This document shows, piece after piece, positions 52,388 to 61,803 of a stretch of DNA of 64,000 nucleotides. Made by a program: the position numbers and the translations under genes. Position 1 is the first letter of the stretch; each line of letters opens with the position of its first letter. Below the pieces are notes generated by a model. The model was not told the origin of the DNA. It worked only from the letters and a program-made list of their open reading frames with translations, and searched no databases. The stretch is from Anaerobaca lacustris (GTDB taxonomy: Bacteria > Planctomycetota > Phycisphaerae > Sedimentisphaerales > Anaerobacaceae). Where the stretch lies: positions 248,001-312,000 of the forward strand of contig NZ_JASCXX010000001.1 of the NCBI RefSeq assembly GCF_030012215.1. The letters run 5' to 3'.

Positions 52388-53203
52388 TTACGCCCCGATC
52401 CACGCGACGAGTTTTGGATGCACCTTCCGGTTGGCGGCCAGCACGTCCATCGGCCGGCCCTCGTAACCGTCCAGATCGATCGGGAACAGCGATTGCCCCT
52501 TCCAATCGGTAACGATCGCACCGGCGGCTTCGGCGATCAGGACGCCGGCCGCCACGTCCCACAGCTTCGGCGTACAGACGACCGTGCCCACCAGCCCTCC
52601 GGCGGCGACATAGGCCAGTTGCAGGGCCGTCGTTCCGAAGTTGCGAAAGCGCGACGTGTGGATGATCTGCCCCACCCAGAGCGGAAGCGGATCGCCGAAG
52701 TGGCTGTCGAGACCGACGCTGCTCGTCGGCGCCATATCGTCTTCGCCGGCCTCGATGCGTCGGCCGTTGAGCTGGGCCTCCCCGCCTTGCACTGCGGCGT
52801 ACATCGAGTCAGTTGCCGGGTCGAACACGACGCCGACGATGGGGCGGCCCTGGTGGAAGACGCCGATGCTGACTGTGAAGATCGGGATCCCATGGGCGAA
52901 GTTGTTGGTGCCGTCGATCGGATCGATCACCCACCAGATCGACGGCTCGCCGCGCGGGGCGCGTTTGAAGATCGCGCCCGGTTCGCCTTCTTCGCCGATG
53001 AAACCATGGTCGGGAAAGCTCTCCTTGATGCGATCGACGATGATCTGCTGGCAACGGCGGTCGGCTTCGGTGACCAGTTCCGTCTCATTCTTCAGTGTGG
53101 CCTTGACATAATTGATCTCTTCCATCGCCCGCTGCCCGGCAAGGCGAGCGGCGACGACGGCGGTCTCGAGTATCTGGCTCAACGCCTGCTGTTCCAAGCA
53201 CAT
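52388..53203 (-). CDS. Inositol monophosphatase family protein
   Basis: The 271-residue enzyme is a magnesium-dependent sugar or inositol phosphatase. The metal-site motifs are GFIGEEG, WWVIDPIDGTNNFAHGIP and KLWDVAAGVLIAEAAGA. The family covers inositol-1-phosphatase, histidinol-phosphatase, 3'-phosphoadenosine-5'-phosphate phosphatase and fructose bisphosphatase, and sequence alone does not choose among them. It has no neighbour that would. Confidence 0.93.
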   Translation of the reverse strand: MCLEQQALSQILETAVVAARLAGQRAMEEINYVKATLKNETELVTEADRRCQQIIVDRIKESFPDHGFIGEEGEPGAIFKRAPRGEPSIWWVIDPIDGTNNFAHGIPIFTVSIGVFHQGRPIVGVVFDPATDSMYAAVQGGEAQLNGRRIEAGEDDMAPTSSVGLDSHFGDPLPLWVGQIIHTSRFRNFGTTALQLAYVAAGGLVGTVVCTPKLWDVAAGVLIAEAAGAIVTDWKGQSLFPIDLDGYEGRPMDVLAANRKVHPKLVAWIGA

Positions 53204-53226
53204 ATCGGGTCACCTATTCGTTCTCG

Positions 53227-53255
53227 TTGACAGGAGTATCGCGACCCCATATCAT
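53227..53255 (+). promoter_or_regulatory. Strong sigma-70 promoter of the DUF2752-serA operon
   Basis: TTGACA, a 17-base spacer and TATCAT. The -10 element ends nine bases before the ATG of the DUF2752 gene, so the transcript has almost no leader. Confidence 0.75.
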
Positions 53256-53264
53256 ATCTGAGTT

Positions 53265-53738
53265 ATGCTGACACGCCAACGGGCAAATGTCGCCAAATTC
53301 ACTCGCCTCGCCTCGGCGTCGGAACGTCGTGTGGCGCTGGCGGTTTCCTTGTCGATCTTCGCATTCTTCGCCGGACTGTGGGCGCTTCAAAGGGTGGGCT
53401 TCGATTTCGGAACGCTCTTCAATCCGTGCGGCTTCAAACAGCGAACGGGCTGGCCCTGTCCGGCTTGCGGCATGACCACCGCCGTTCTTGCCTTCGCGCG
53501 CGGCCGATTGTTGGATGCATTTTACATTCAGCCGTCCGCCGCCTTTCTGTGCAGTGTCCTGGCGCTGACGGCATTTTTGACTTTGCTGACGGCGACCTTT
53601 GGGGTATATTTCAACGCCTTCGACCGTCTCTTGCACGAGATGAAGGTGGTTTACTGGATTGCCGTTTTGCTTGTGATTCTGGCTGCCGGCTGGGCGGTAA
53701 CGCTGGCCCGGGCCTTCGTGGCGCAGAATTCTGGTTAG
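53265..53738 (+). CDS. DUF2752 membrane protein
   Basis: The 157-residue protein has about three membrane helices and the DUF2752 signature NPCGFKQRTGWPCPACGMTTA, with three conserved cysteines between the first two helices. The family is widespread and uncharacterised. It has no ribosome site and no later Met before the signature, and the promoter lies right at the start codon, so it is probably translated from a leaderless mRNA. serA follows after 35 bases and may be co-transcribed. Confidence 0.85.
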   Translation: MLTRQRANVAKFTRLASASERRVALAVSLSIFAFFAGLWALQRVGFDFGTLFNPCGFKQRTGWPCPACGMTTAVLAFARGRLLDAFYIQPSAAFLCSVLALTAFLTLLTATFGVYFNAFDRLLHEMKVVYWIAVLLVILAAGWAVTLARAFVAQNSG

Positions 53739-53773
53739 CCGTATGGTCAATGGGGAGTCACGGGAGTGCCATT

Positions 53774-55360
53774 ATGTGGAAAGTGCTGATCACGGACAAA
53801 CTGGCCCAGGAGGGGATCGACATCATCAACGCTGCGGAAGGTTTCGAGGCCGTGGTCAAGACCGGCATCAGCGAGGACGAGCTGGCCTCGATCATCGGTG
53901 AATACGATGGGCTGATCATTCGCAGCGGGAGCAAAGTCACCGCCAAGGTCCTGGCCAATCCGGGCAAGCTCAAAGGGGTTGCACGGGCCGGCGTGGGCGT
54001 CGACAACATCGACGTCAAGGAGGCGACGCGCAAGGGCATCCTCGTGATGAACACGCCGGGGGGCAACACGCTCAGTGCCGCCGAGCACACGATGGCCTTG
54101 ATGCTGGCGATGAGCCGGAACGTCGTGCCGGCCTGCAACAGCCTCAAAGCGGGGGCCTGGGACCGCAAGAAGTACACTGGCAACCAGCTCAACCACAAGG
54201 TCCTGGGCTTGATTGGTCTGGGACGCATCGGCATGGCCGTGGCCCAGATGGCCCGTGGATTCAACATGAAGGTGCTTGGATACGACCCGCTGGCGGCGCC
54301 GAAAGACGCCGAACAGCAGGGGGTCGAGGTGACCGACGATATCGAGCGGATTTTCAAGGAATCCGACTTTATCAGCCTGCACGTGCCGAGAAACGAGCAG
54401 ACGCTGAATATGATCGGGACCAAACAGTTCGAAATGATGAAACCGACGGTGCGTCTGGTCAACTGCGCCCGCGGCGGCATCATCAACGAAGAGGCTCTCT
54501 ACGATGCCTTGGCGTCCAAGCGGATCGCCGCGGCGGCTCTCGACGTGTTTTCGAGCGAGCCTCCGGAGAACATCCGATTCGCCGAGCTGGACAACTGTCT
54601 GGTGACCCCACACTTGGGCGCCAGTACGGAGGAAGCGCAGGTGGAAGTGGCGGTTGAGGCCGCCGAAATTCTGCTCGATGCCATCAAGGGCGGGCCGATC
54701 AAAAACGCGCTCAACGCGCCTTCGACGGGCGGAGCGATGCCGCCGATGGTGAGCCGCTACGCCGAGCTGGCACGCCGCGTCGGGGCGCTGCTCAGCACGA
54801 TCGCGCCGGGCAACATCAAGGGTATCGAAGTCCAGTATCGTGGCGCCATCGCGGCGATGGACGTCGAACCGGTGACGCTCGGCTTCCTGATGGGGTTGCT
54901 GCAGCAGCATTTCGAGATGCCGTTGAACATGGTCAACACGCCCGTGCTGGCGAAGGAACGCGGCATCAGCATCGACGAGACCAAGAACGCCGAAGCCAAA
55001 GACGTGGCATCGAGCTTCAGTGCGAAGGTTGTCACAACAAAAGGTACTCGTGCTGTGACGGGCTCTGTTTTTGGCGAGCGACTGCTGCGCATCATCGAGA
55101 TCGACGGCTTCAATATCGAGATGACGCCGCAGGGGGCGGTGCTGGTTATCTTCAACGACGACAAACCGGGTGTCATCGGCGCGGTCGGCACCGTGTGCGG
55201 CAAGCATGGCATCAACATCGGGACGATGGGCGTCGGCCAGAAGCTGGAAGAGCACAAGGCCATCCTGGCGGTCAGTCTCGACAAGGAGCCGGACGCCGAG
55301 GCTGTTGCGGAATTGGGCAAACTCGACTTCGTCAATGAGATCTACGTCTGCACGCTCTAA
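53774..55360 (+). CDS. serA: D-3-phosphoglycerate dehydrogenase
   Basis: SerA oxidises 3-phosphoglycerate to phosphohydroxypyruvate, the first step to serine. The 528-residue form has the NAD-binding motif GLIGLGRIGMAVA, catalytic Arg in NCARGGIINEEAL, catalytic His in VTPHLGAS, an intervening ASB domain, and a C-terminal ACT domain from about 455 (GAVLVIFNDDKPGVIGAVG). The ACT domain allows serine feedback. GGGAG lies seven bases before ATG 53774; the open frame upstream overlaps DUF2752 and is not used. Confidence 0.96.
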   Translation: MWKVLITDKLAQEGIDIINAAEGFEAVVKTGISEDELASIIGEYDGLIIRSGSKVTAKVLANPGKLKGVARAGVGVDNIDVKEATRKGILVMNTPGGNTLSAAEHTMALMLAMSRNVVPACNSLKAGAWDRKKYTGNQLNHKVLGLIGLGRIGMAVAQMARGFNMKVLGYDPLAAPKDAEQQGVEVTDDIERIFKESDFISLHVPRNEQTLNMIGTKQFEMMKPTVRLVNCARGGIINEEALYDALASKRIAAAALDVFSSEPPENIRFAELDNCLVTPHLGASTEEAQVEVAVEAAEILLDAIKGGPIKNALNAPSTGGAMPPMVSRYAELARRVGALLSTIAPGNIKGIEVQYRGAIAAMDVEPVTLGFLMGLLQQHFEMPLNMVNTPVLAKERGISIDETKNAEAKDVASSFSAKVVTTKGTRAVTGSVFGERLLRIIEIDGFNIEMTPQGAVLVIFNDDKPGVIGAVGTVCGKHGINIGTMGVGQKLEEHKAILAVSLDKEPDAEAVAELGKLDFVNEIYVCTL

Positions 55361-55396
55361 TCATCTCCGGTGGACGCTGCGAGGCGAACGGACAGA

Positions 55397-56773
55397 ATGG
55401 CCCAGGAACTCATCATCAGCGTCAGTGGGATGCGAGGGATCGTCGGCGAGAACCTCACGGCGGCCATCGCCGCCGAATACGGCTGCGCCTTTGGCAGTTT
55501 TCTGAAAGACAACGCCGGTGCAGACAGGTCGCGATCGGCCGTCTGCATCGGCCGTGATTCGCGCACCAGTGGACAGATGCTTGCTTCGGCGGTCATGGCG
55601 GGCCTGTGCTCGGTCGGCATCGATGCGGTCGATCTGGGGCTGGTGACGACCCCCGGCGTGGGCATCATGCTGCGCCATCTCGGTTGCGCCGGCGGCATGA
55701 TGATCACGGCGTCGCACAATCCGCTTCCCTACAACGGAATCAAGCTTCTTCTTGGCAACGGCATGGCGCCGCCGCCCGATACGGCGGTGCAGATTCGTCA
55801 ACGCTTCTTCGACAAGCGGTTTGCGTTCGTCGGCTCGCCGCAGTGCGGACGGGTGGTCGCCAATTCCGAAGCAGATCGCATCCACATCGAAAAGGTCCTG
55901 GCGGTTGTCTCGTCACAACAGATTGCGCGCCGCCGGTACAAGATCGTGCTCGACAGCGTCAACGGCGCCGGGGCGCCCGTCGCAAAGAAGCTGCTGGCCG
56001 AACTGGGTTGCGAGGTCGTCGCGATGAACGATGAGCCGACGGGGCTTTTTGCGCACGAGCCCGAGCCCATCGCCGCCAACCTGGGCAGCCTCTGTGATCG
56101 TGTCAGGCAGGCAGAGGCCGACGCGGGCTTCGCACAGGACCCCGACGCCGATCGGCTGGCGATTGTCGATGAGAACGGTGTCTACATTGGCGAGGAGTAC
56201 ACTCTGGCGCTGGCCGCCAGGCATGTCTACTCGGTCCGTTCAGGTGTGGCGGCCGCGAATCTTTCCACCTCGCGCATGATCGACGATGTGGCCGGGGCGG
56301 CCGGTGGACGCGTCATTCGCACGCCCGTGGGCGAGGCCAATGTTGCGAATGCCATGCTCGAAAACGATTGTGTCATCGGCGGGGAAGGCAATGGCGGGGT
56401 GATCGACTTGCGCGTCGGACCGATTCGCGACAGCCTCGTGGCGATGGCGCTGGTGCTGCAACTGATGGCCGAGACGGGCAAGACGGCCAGCCAACTGGTG
56501 CAGGAGATCGGCGGATACGTCATGCAGAAGGACAAGTTCGCCGCCGACGCCTCCCAGGCACAGCGGATCATCGATCTGACGAAGCAGCGGTTTCCTGATG
56601 CGGTGCTGAATGCGTCCGATGGGTGCCGTTTCGATTTCGACGATGGCTGGGTGCACCTGCGGACGAGCAACACCGAGCCCGTGATGCGACTGATCGTCGA
56701 AGCCAACGACGAAGCGGCGGCAAGGCGGTACATTGACACGGTCTCGGAGATTCGCGAGTCCGTACTGGGGTAG
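55397..56773 (+). CDS. glmM: Phosphoglucosamine mutase / phosphohexomutase
   Basis: The 458-residue enzyme belongs to the alpha-D-phosphohexomutases. It has the opening SGMRGIVGENLT, the phosphoserine loop MMITASHNPLPYNGIK, the magnesium site DPDADRLAIV, the sugar loop GEGNGGVID and the phosphate-binding RTSNTEPVMRLI. GlmM converts glucosamine-6-phosphate to glucosamine-1-phosphate for cell-wall precursors. The phosphomannomutase branch is similar, so the substrate is not certain. ATG 55397 is chosen because it opens the conserved N-terminus. The cation efflux gene follows four bases after the stop. Confidence 0.85.
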   Translation: MAQELIISVSGMRGIVGENLTAAIAAEYGCAFGSFLKDNAGADRSRSAVCIGRDSRTSGQMLASAVMAGLCSVGIDAVDLGLVTTPGVGIMLRHLGCAGGMMITASHNPLPYNGIKLLLGNGMAPPPDTAVQIRQRFFDKRFAFVGSPQCGRVVANSEADRIHIEKVLAVVSSQQIARRRYKIVLDSVNGAGAPVAKKLLAELGCEVVAMNDEPTGLFAHEPEPIAANLGSLCDRVRQAEADAGFAQDPDADRLAIVDENGVYIGEEYTLALAARHVYSVRSGVAAANLSTSRMIDDVAGAAGGRVIRTPVGEANVANAMLENDCVIGGEGNGGVIDLRVGPIRDSLVAMALVLQLMAETGKTASQLVQEIGGYVMQKDKFAADASQAQRIIDLTKQRFPDAVLNASDGCRFDFDDGWVHLRTSNTEPVMRLIVEANDEAAARRYIDTVSEIRESVLG

Positions 56774-56777
56774 ACCG

Positions 56778-57692
56778 GTGGCAGCCGACAGCAAGAACGA
56801 CGAGGCCGTCGCGCAGACTCGGTGGGTGACCTGTCTGGGCATGGGAGTGAACGTCGCGCTGTCGGCCATCAAGGTCGCCGTCGGTCTGGGCTTTGCCTCT
56901 CTCGCCCTGGTCGCCGACGGCATCCACTCGCTCAGTGATCTGGTCACCGACCTGGCGGTCCTGCTTGGATTGTATCTGGGGGCTCGAAAGCCCGACACGA
57001 CGCACCCCTATGGGCATGGTCGGCTGGAGACGTTCTCTGCGGTTCTGGTTGCCGTCGTGCTGATCGGCGTCGGCGGGACCATGATCTACTACGCGACCGT
57101 GGCGATCGCCAGAAATGAAGTAGCCGTGCCCCATTGGCCGGTTCTCGCCGTGGCGGTCCTGTCGATCCTGGCGAAGGAGACCCTCTATCGGATTACGAAG
57201 CGAGTTGCTGTAAAGTCACACAGCACGGCGCTTTATGCCAATGCCTGGCACCACCGCAGCGATGCCCTCAGTTCGGTGGCCGTGTTGGTCGGCTACGGGG
57301 TGCTGTACCTCGGGTTCGATCACGGCGATCAAGTGGCGGCCATGGCTGTCGGACTGATGATCATCCTTGTGGGTGTCAAGATCGTCGGCGATTCCCTTCG
57401 CGAACTGACGGAAGGCGCGGTCGACCCGCAGACGGTCGCGCAGGTCATGAAGGTAATCGACGGACACGAAGAGATTCGCCAGTGGCACCGGTTGAGAAGT
57501 CGTCGCGTCGGACGGGAACTGTTCCTCGACGTGCACATCCTGGTCGATCCGGACCTGAACGTGGCTGCTGCGCACGAGATCTCCGAGCGGCTGGAAAAAG
57601 CCCTCGATGAGGAGATATCCTGTCCGGTCAATCTCACGGTGCACATCGAGCCCGACCTGCCGGCCTTTCGAAAACAGGGTTGGCGGGAGTAG
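56778..57692 (+). CDS. Cation diffusion facilitator (CDF) family efflux protein
   Basis: The 304-residue inner-membrane protein exports divalent metals against protons. It has about six membrane helices with the metal-site residues in ALVADGIHSLSDLVTD and in YANAWHHRSDALSSVAVL (the second reads H-x3-D, typical of zinc, iron or manganese carriers). A C-terminal cytoplasmic ferredoxin-like domain follows at about 215-300. The start is GTG 56778 with GGGG seven bases upstream. The metal cannot be fixed from sequence. Confidence 0.92.
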   Translation: MAADSKNDEAVAQTRWVTCLGMGVNVALSAIKVAVGLGFASLALVADGIHSLSDLVTDLAVLLGLYLGARKPDTTHPYGHGRLETFSAVLVAVVLIGVGGTMIYYATVAIARNEVAVPHWPVLAVAVLSILAKETLYRITKRVAVKSHSTALYANAWHHRSDALSSVAVLVGYGVLYLGFDHGDQVAAMAVGLMIILVGVKIVGDSLRELTEGAVDPQTVAQVMKVIDGHEEIRQWHRLRSRRVGRELFLDVHILVDPDLNVAAAHEISERLEKALDEEISCPVNLTVHIEPDLPAFRKQGWRE

Positions 57693-57742
57693 GGAATCGA
57701 GACGGACCGACATATATACTTTCTGGTCTTCTGGAAAAACTA

Positions 57743-57772
57743 TTGCGAGCGGGGGGGCCTGTGTCGTACAAT
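57743..57772 (+). promoter_or_regulatory. Candidate promoter of the acetyl-CoA synthetase operon
   Basis: TTGCGA, an 18-base spacer and TACAAT, about 50 bases before the first gene. Confidence 0.5.
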
Positions 57773-57821
57773 CTCCTGCTTTTCAGGGGATCATGTAGTT
57801 CAAGAAAGGACATTCCATACG

Positions 57822-59921
57822 ATGAGTCTTGAAAGTTTCTTCGCCCCGAAATCCGTCGCCGTCGTTGGGGCCTCACGGCAGAAGGGCAAGGTCGGGTACG
57901 AGATTCTGGTCAACATGATCTCATCCGGCTTTGAGGGGAAGATCTGGCCCGTCAACCGGAGCACCGACTCGGTGGAGGGGCTCAAATGCTACCCCGACCT
58001 GACGAGCATAGGGGAGACGCCGGAACTGGTGATTGTCATCGTTCCGGCGAAGTTCGTTTTAGGGGTGATGGAAGAGTGCGCCACGATCGGCACCAAGGCC
58101 GTGATCATCATCACTGCCGGCTTCAAGGAGATCGGAGAAGAAGGCAAGAAGCTCGAAGACGAAGTCGTGCGGGTGGCGCGCCGGTCGGGCATTCGGATCA
58201 TCGGCCCGAACTGTCTGGGGGTGACCGTGACGGCCTCCAAGCTGAACGCCAGCTTCGGCGGGGATCTTCCCGACGTTGGCGGGATCGGCTATCTGTCTCA
58301 ATCCGGTGCACTGCTGGCGGCCATTCTGGACATCGCCAAGGCCAACGGCATCGGCTTCAGCAGCCTGTTCAGCATCGGCAACAAGGCAGACGTCGATGAA
58401 CTCGATCTGATCGAGGCTCTGGCGAAGGACCCCAACACGACCGTCATCGCCGGGTATCTCGAGAACATCAAAGACGGAAACGCGTTCGTGCATGCCGCCG
58501 AGCAGATCTCCCACGAGAAGCCGATCCTTCTGATGAAGTCGGGCGGGACCTCGGCCGGCGCCAAGGCCGCGTCGTCGCACACCGGCTCGCTGGCGGGCAG
58601 TGAAGTGGCGTATGAAGCCATGTTCACGCGGGCCGGCATCATTCGCTGCGAGTCCATCACGGAGCAGTTCGACTTCGCCCAGGCGTTTGCCAACCAGCCG
58701 CTGCCCAAAGGGCCCGGCGTGGTGGTCCTGACGAACGCCGGCGGCGCCGGCATCATGGCGGCCGACGCCATCGAACGCGAAGGGCTGACCTTCGCCAAGC
58801 TGAGTCCCGCGACGATCGAGAAACTGAAGACGAAACTGCCGGCGGCGGCGAATTTCCACAACCCCGTGGATGTCCTCGGCGACGCGCTGGCAGATCGCTA
58901 TGAGTTCGCACTGGATGTGCTTCTCGATGATCCAAGCGTGGAAACGGTGCTGGTTCTTCTGACGCCGCAGGCCATGACCGAGGCGCAGGAGACGGCTGAG
59001 GCGATCGCCAGAGTGTCCCGTCTCAAGCCGGACAAGCCGATCCTTGCCTGTTTCATGGGGGCCAGCAAGGTGGAGGAAGGCGTGAAAGTCTTTCGTGAGG
59101 CGAAGATCCCCCAGTACGAGTCGCCGGAAGACGCCGTGGCCACGATCAAGGCAATGGCCGACTATGTCCGGTGGCGCGCCCGCCCGAAGCGCGTCGTGAG
59201 GCTTTTCCCGGTCAACCGCCGCAAGGTCGAGAGCATCATCGAACGGCATTTGCGCCATGGGGCCCGCGAGATCGGCGAATCGGAATCGAAGGAAATCCTC
59301 GAGGCCTATGGCTTCGCGACGCCGAGTGGCTCGATTGCCACCACGGCCGATCAGGCGGCCAACATCGCCGAGCAACTCGGCTATCCGGTCGTGCTGAAGA
59401 TCTGGTCGCCCGACATCGTGCACAAGTCCGACGTCGGCGGGGTCAAGATCGGACTCAAGAGCGCTCAGGAGGTCAAGGACGCGTTCGATCTGATGATGTA
59501 CCGTATCCCGAAGAAGGTGCCCGATGCCCATATTCTTGGGGTGTTGGTTCAGGAGATGTGCGCCAGCGGTCGTGAGGTGATCCTGGGCATGCATCGCGAC
59601 CCCCACTTCGGTCCGCTGATGATGTTCGGTATGGGCGGCGTCATGGTCGAGGTCCTCAAGGACGTCGCGTTCTACCTGGCGCCCCTGACGGGTGACGAGG
59701 CCCGGCAGATGCTGGTCAACACGAAAACCTATCAACTCCTCAAAGGCGTTCGAGGCCAGGAGGGAGTGGATATTGAAGCGATTGCCGAGGGGCTCCAGAG
59801 GCTCAGCCAGTTGGTGACGGAGTTCCCGCAGATTCAGGAGATGGACATCAATCCGTACGTTGTGGGCCTTCCGGGGACCACGCCGATAGCCGTAGACGCC
59901 CGAATTAGTGTAGAGAAGTGA
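57822..59921 (+). CDS. Acetate-CoA ligase (ADP-forming), fused alpha and beta parts
   Basis: The 699-residue enzyme interconverts acetyl-CoA (or another acyl-CoA), ADP and phosphate with acid, CoA and ATP. The N-terminal CoA-binding domain starts FFAPKSVAVVGAS, followed by two ligase-CoA domains. The phosphorylated His is H253 in ASSHTGSLAGS. The C-terminal ATP-grasp beta part starts near residue 470, with IWSPDIVHKSDVGGVKIGL and the final EMDINPYVV. It allows ATP production from acetyl-CoA during fermentation, or acetate activation. The next two genes, a CoA-transferase/acetyltransferase and a deacetylase, follow with gaps of one and nine bases. Confidence 0.93.
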   Translation: MSLESFFAPKSVAVVGASRQKGKVGYEILVNMISSGFEGKIWPVNRSTDSVEGLKCYPDLTSIGETPELVIVIVPAKFVLGVMEECATIGTKAVIIITAGFKEIGEEGKKLEDEVVRVARRSGIRIIGPNCLGVTVTASKLNASFGGDLPDVGGIGYLSQSGALLAAILDIAKANGIGFSSLFSIGNKADVDELDLIEALAKDPNTTVIAGYLENIKDGNAFVHAAEQISHEKPILLMKSGGTSAGAKAASSHTGSLAGSEVAYEAMFTRAGIIRCESITEQFDFAQAFANQPLPKGPGVVVLTNAGGAGIMAADAIEREGLTFAKLSPATIEKLKTKLPAAANFHNPVDVLGDALADRYEFALDVLLDDPSVETVLVLLTPQAMTEAQETAEAIARVSRLKPDKPILACFMGASKVEEGVKVFREAKIPQYESPEDAVATIKAMADYVRWRARPKRVVRLFPVNRRKVESIIERHLRHGAREIGESESKEILEAYGFATPSGSIATTADQAANIAEQLGYPVVLKIWSPDIVHKSDVGGVKIGLKSAQEVKDAFDLMMYRIPKKVPDAHILGVLVQEMCASGREVILGMHRDPHFGPLMMFGMGGVMVEVLKDVAFYLAPLTGDEARQMLVNTKTYQLLKGVRGQEGVDIEAIAEGLQRLSQLVTEFPQIQEMDINPYVVGLPGTTPIAVDARISVEK

Positions 59922-59922
59922 C

Positions 59923-61794
59923 ATGCAAGCGATTGATTGGCAAGCGAAGTACAAGGACAAAGTCAAGACCGCTCCGGCGGCGATGAAACTGATCAAATCC
60001 GGCCACAGCATCTTCATCGGGACCGGTTGCGCTCAGCCGCAGCATCTGGTCCACGCCCTGGTGGAGCACAGCGACCACATCTACGACGCCCACATTGTGC
60101 ACCTGCTGACGATGGGAGATGCGCCCTACGTGGACGACAAGTTCCGCGAGAAGTTCAAGATGAACAGCTTCTTCATCGCCGACAACGTGCGACACGCCCT
60201 TGACCGGGGGGTGGGCGACTACACGCCGATTTTCCTGTCGGAGATTCCCGCTGAATTCGAATCGGGTCGCATCCCGATCGACGTGGCGCTGATCTCGGTC
60301 GCTCCTCCTGACGCCAACGGCCTGTGCAGCCTGGGGGTCTCGGTCGACATCGTGCAGTCGGCGGCCGCCAACGCCCGCTACGTCATTGCGCAGGTCAACA
60401 GCCACATGCCGCGCACGCATGGCAACAGCTTCCTGCACGTCAACACCATCGACGTCCTGGTCCCCCACGATGAGCCGATCATCGAGATCCCGATCGAAGA
60501 GCCTGACGAGACGCTGCGCCGCATCGGGCAGAACGTCGCCCACCTCGTCGAAGACGGCAGCACCATCGAGTGCGGCATCGGACGCATCCCCCAGGCCTTG
60601 GCCGAGTATCTCGTGTACAAGAAGGACCTCGGTGTCCATACCGAGATGTTCAGCGACTGGATCCTCGAGTTGATCGAATGCGGCGCGATCACCTGTGCGA
60701 AGAAATCACTCAATCGCGGCAAAATCGTCGCGAGCTTCTGCATGGGCTCCAAGAAACTGTACGACTACATCGACAACAATCCGTTCTTTGAATTCTACCC
60801 CACCGAATACGTCAATGACGTCAACGTCATTAGCCAGCATGACAAGATGGTGGGAATCAACGTCGGGCTGGAGATCGACCTGACGGGGCAGGTTTGCGCC
60901 GATTCTCTCGGGTACAAGTTCTACAGTGGCATCGGCGGGCAGGTGGACTTCATTCGCGGCTCGGCCCGGAGTCGCGGGGGCAAGGCGGTGATCGCCATGC
61001 CGTCGACGGCCAAGAACGGCGAGATCTCTCGCATCGTGCCCAACCTGACGGAAGGGGCCGGCGTCGTCACCACCCGCGCCGACGTCCACTATGTCGTGAC
61101 CGAGTATGGAATCGCCTATCTGCATGGCAAGAGCATTCGGCAGCGGGTTCTCGATCTGATCAACATCGCCCATCCGAAGTTCCGCAAGGGCCTGATGCAG
61201 GCGGCGAAAGCCAGGAATTACATCTACCAGGACCAGATCGAGATGTCGTGGGACCAGGTCAACTATCCCGAGGAGCTGGAGCATTACGCCACCCTGCGGG
61301 ATGGCACGGAGATCTTCTTCCGGCCGATCAAGCCGATCGACGAGCCGGCGTTGTCCGAGATGCTCTACTCGCTCAGCGAGCAGTCGGTTCGCACCCGCTA
61401 CATGACTCGCACGATGGCCTTTCCGCACAAAGACGTGCAGCAGTTGACGAACATCGACTACAAGGGCGACATCGCCATCGTCGGGATCGTCCCGGGGATT
61501 GGTGGTGACGACATCGTCGCGATCACCCAATACTACCTCGACCCAAAGACCATGGCGGCCGAAGTGGCCTTTCTCGTGCAGGACGAGTGGCAGCAGAAGG
61601 GCATGGGCACGTTCCTGTTGGACTACATCGCGCAGGTGGCCAGGCAGCGCGGCGTCAAACGCTTCTATGCGAAGGTCCTGCCGGATAACAAGCCGATGTT
61701 GGCCGTCTTCCAGAACTCGGGATACAAAGTCAATGTGGAATTCGACGGGGACGTCTACAACGTCTCGTACGATCTGACCAAAGAGCGGTCATAG
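59923..61794 (+). CDS. Acetyl-CoA hydrolase/transferase fused to a GNAT acetyltransferase
   Basis: The 623-residue protein joins two enzymes. Residues 1 to about 440 are a class I CoA-transferase of the acetyl-CoA hydrolase/4-hydroxybutyrate CoA-transferase family. The likely nucleophile is E241 in GVHTEMFSD, and the oxyanion-loop motif FYSGIGGQVDFIRGSA lies 95 residues later, the expected spacing. Residues from about 450 form a GNAT domain with acetyl-CoA motif QDEWQQKGMGTFLL and ARQRGVKRFYAKVLPDN. The GNAT half resembles protein acetyltransferases. Placed between an ADP-forming acetyl-CoA synthetase and a deacetylase, it could acetylate and control its neighbour. Confidence 0.92.
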   Translation: MQAIDWQAKYKDKVKTAPAAMKLIKSGHSIFIGTGCAQPQHLVHALVEHSDHIYDAHIVHLLTMGDAPYVDDKFREKFKMNSFFIADNVRHALDRGVGDYTPIFLSEIPAEFESGRIPIDVALISVAPPDANGLCSLGVSVDIVQSAAANARYVIAQVNSHMPRTHGNSFLHVNTIDVLVPHDEPIIEIPIEEPDETLRRIGQNVAHLVEDGSTIECGIGRIPQALAEYLVYKKDLGVHTEMFSDWILELIECGAITCAKKSLNRGKIVASFCMGSKKLYDYIDNNPFFEFYPTEYVNDVNVISQHDKMVGINVGLEIDLTGQVCADSLGYKFYSGIGGQVDFIRGSARSRGGKAVIAMPSTAKNGEISRIVPNLTEGAGVVTTRADVHYVVTEYGIAYLHGKSIRQRVLDLINIAHPKFRKGLMQAAKARNYIYQDQIEMSWDQVNYPEELEHYATLRDGTEIFFRPIKPIDEPALSEMLYSLSEQSVRTRYMTRTMAFPHKDVQQLTNIDYKGDIAIVGIVPGIGGDDIVAITQYYLDPKTMAAEVAFLVQDEWQQKGMGTFLLDYIAQVARQRGVKRFYAKVLPDNKPMLAVFQNSGYKVNVEFDGDVYNVSYDLTKERS

Positions 61795-61803
61795 GAAATC
61801 GCC

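Noticed and set aside
49867-52521. 884-residue minus-strand open frame opposite the GspK-like gene
   Set aside because: It is the antisense shadow of a GC-rich coding gene; its sequence is His/Arg/Val-rich with no motif, and the plus-strand frame has clear GspK features.
60889-60912. Asp in QVCADSLG of the CoA-transferase first suspected as a lost catalytic Glu
   Set aside because: The nucleophile is expected about 94 residues before the SGIGG loop, which points to E241 in HTEMFSD; that residue is present.
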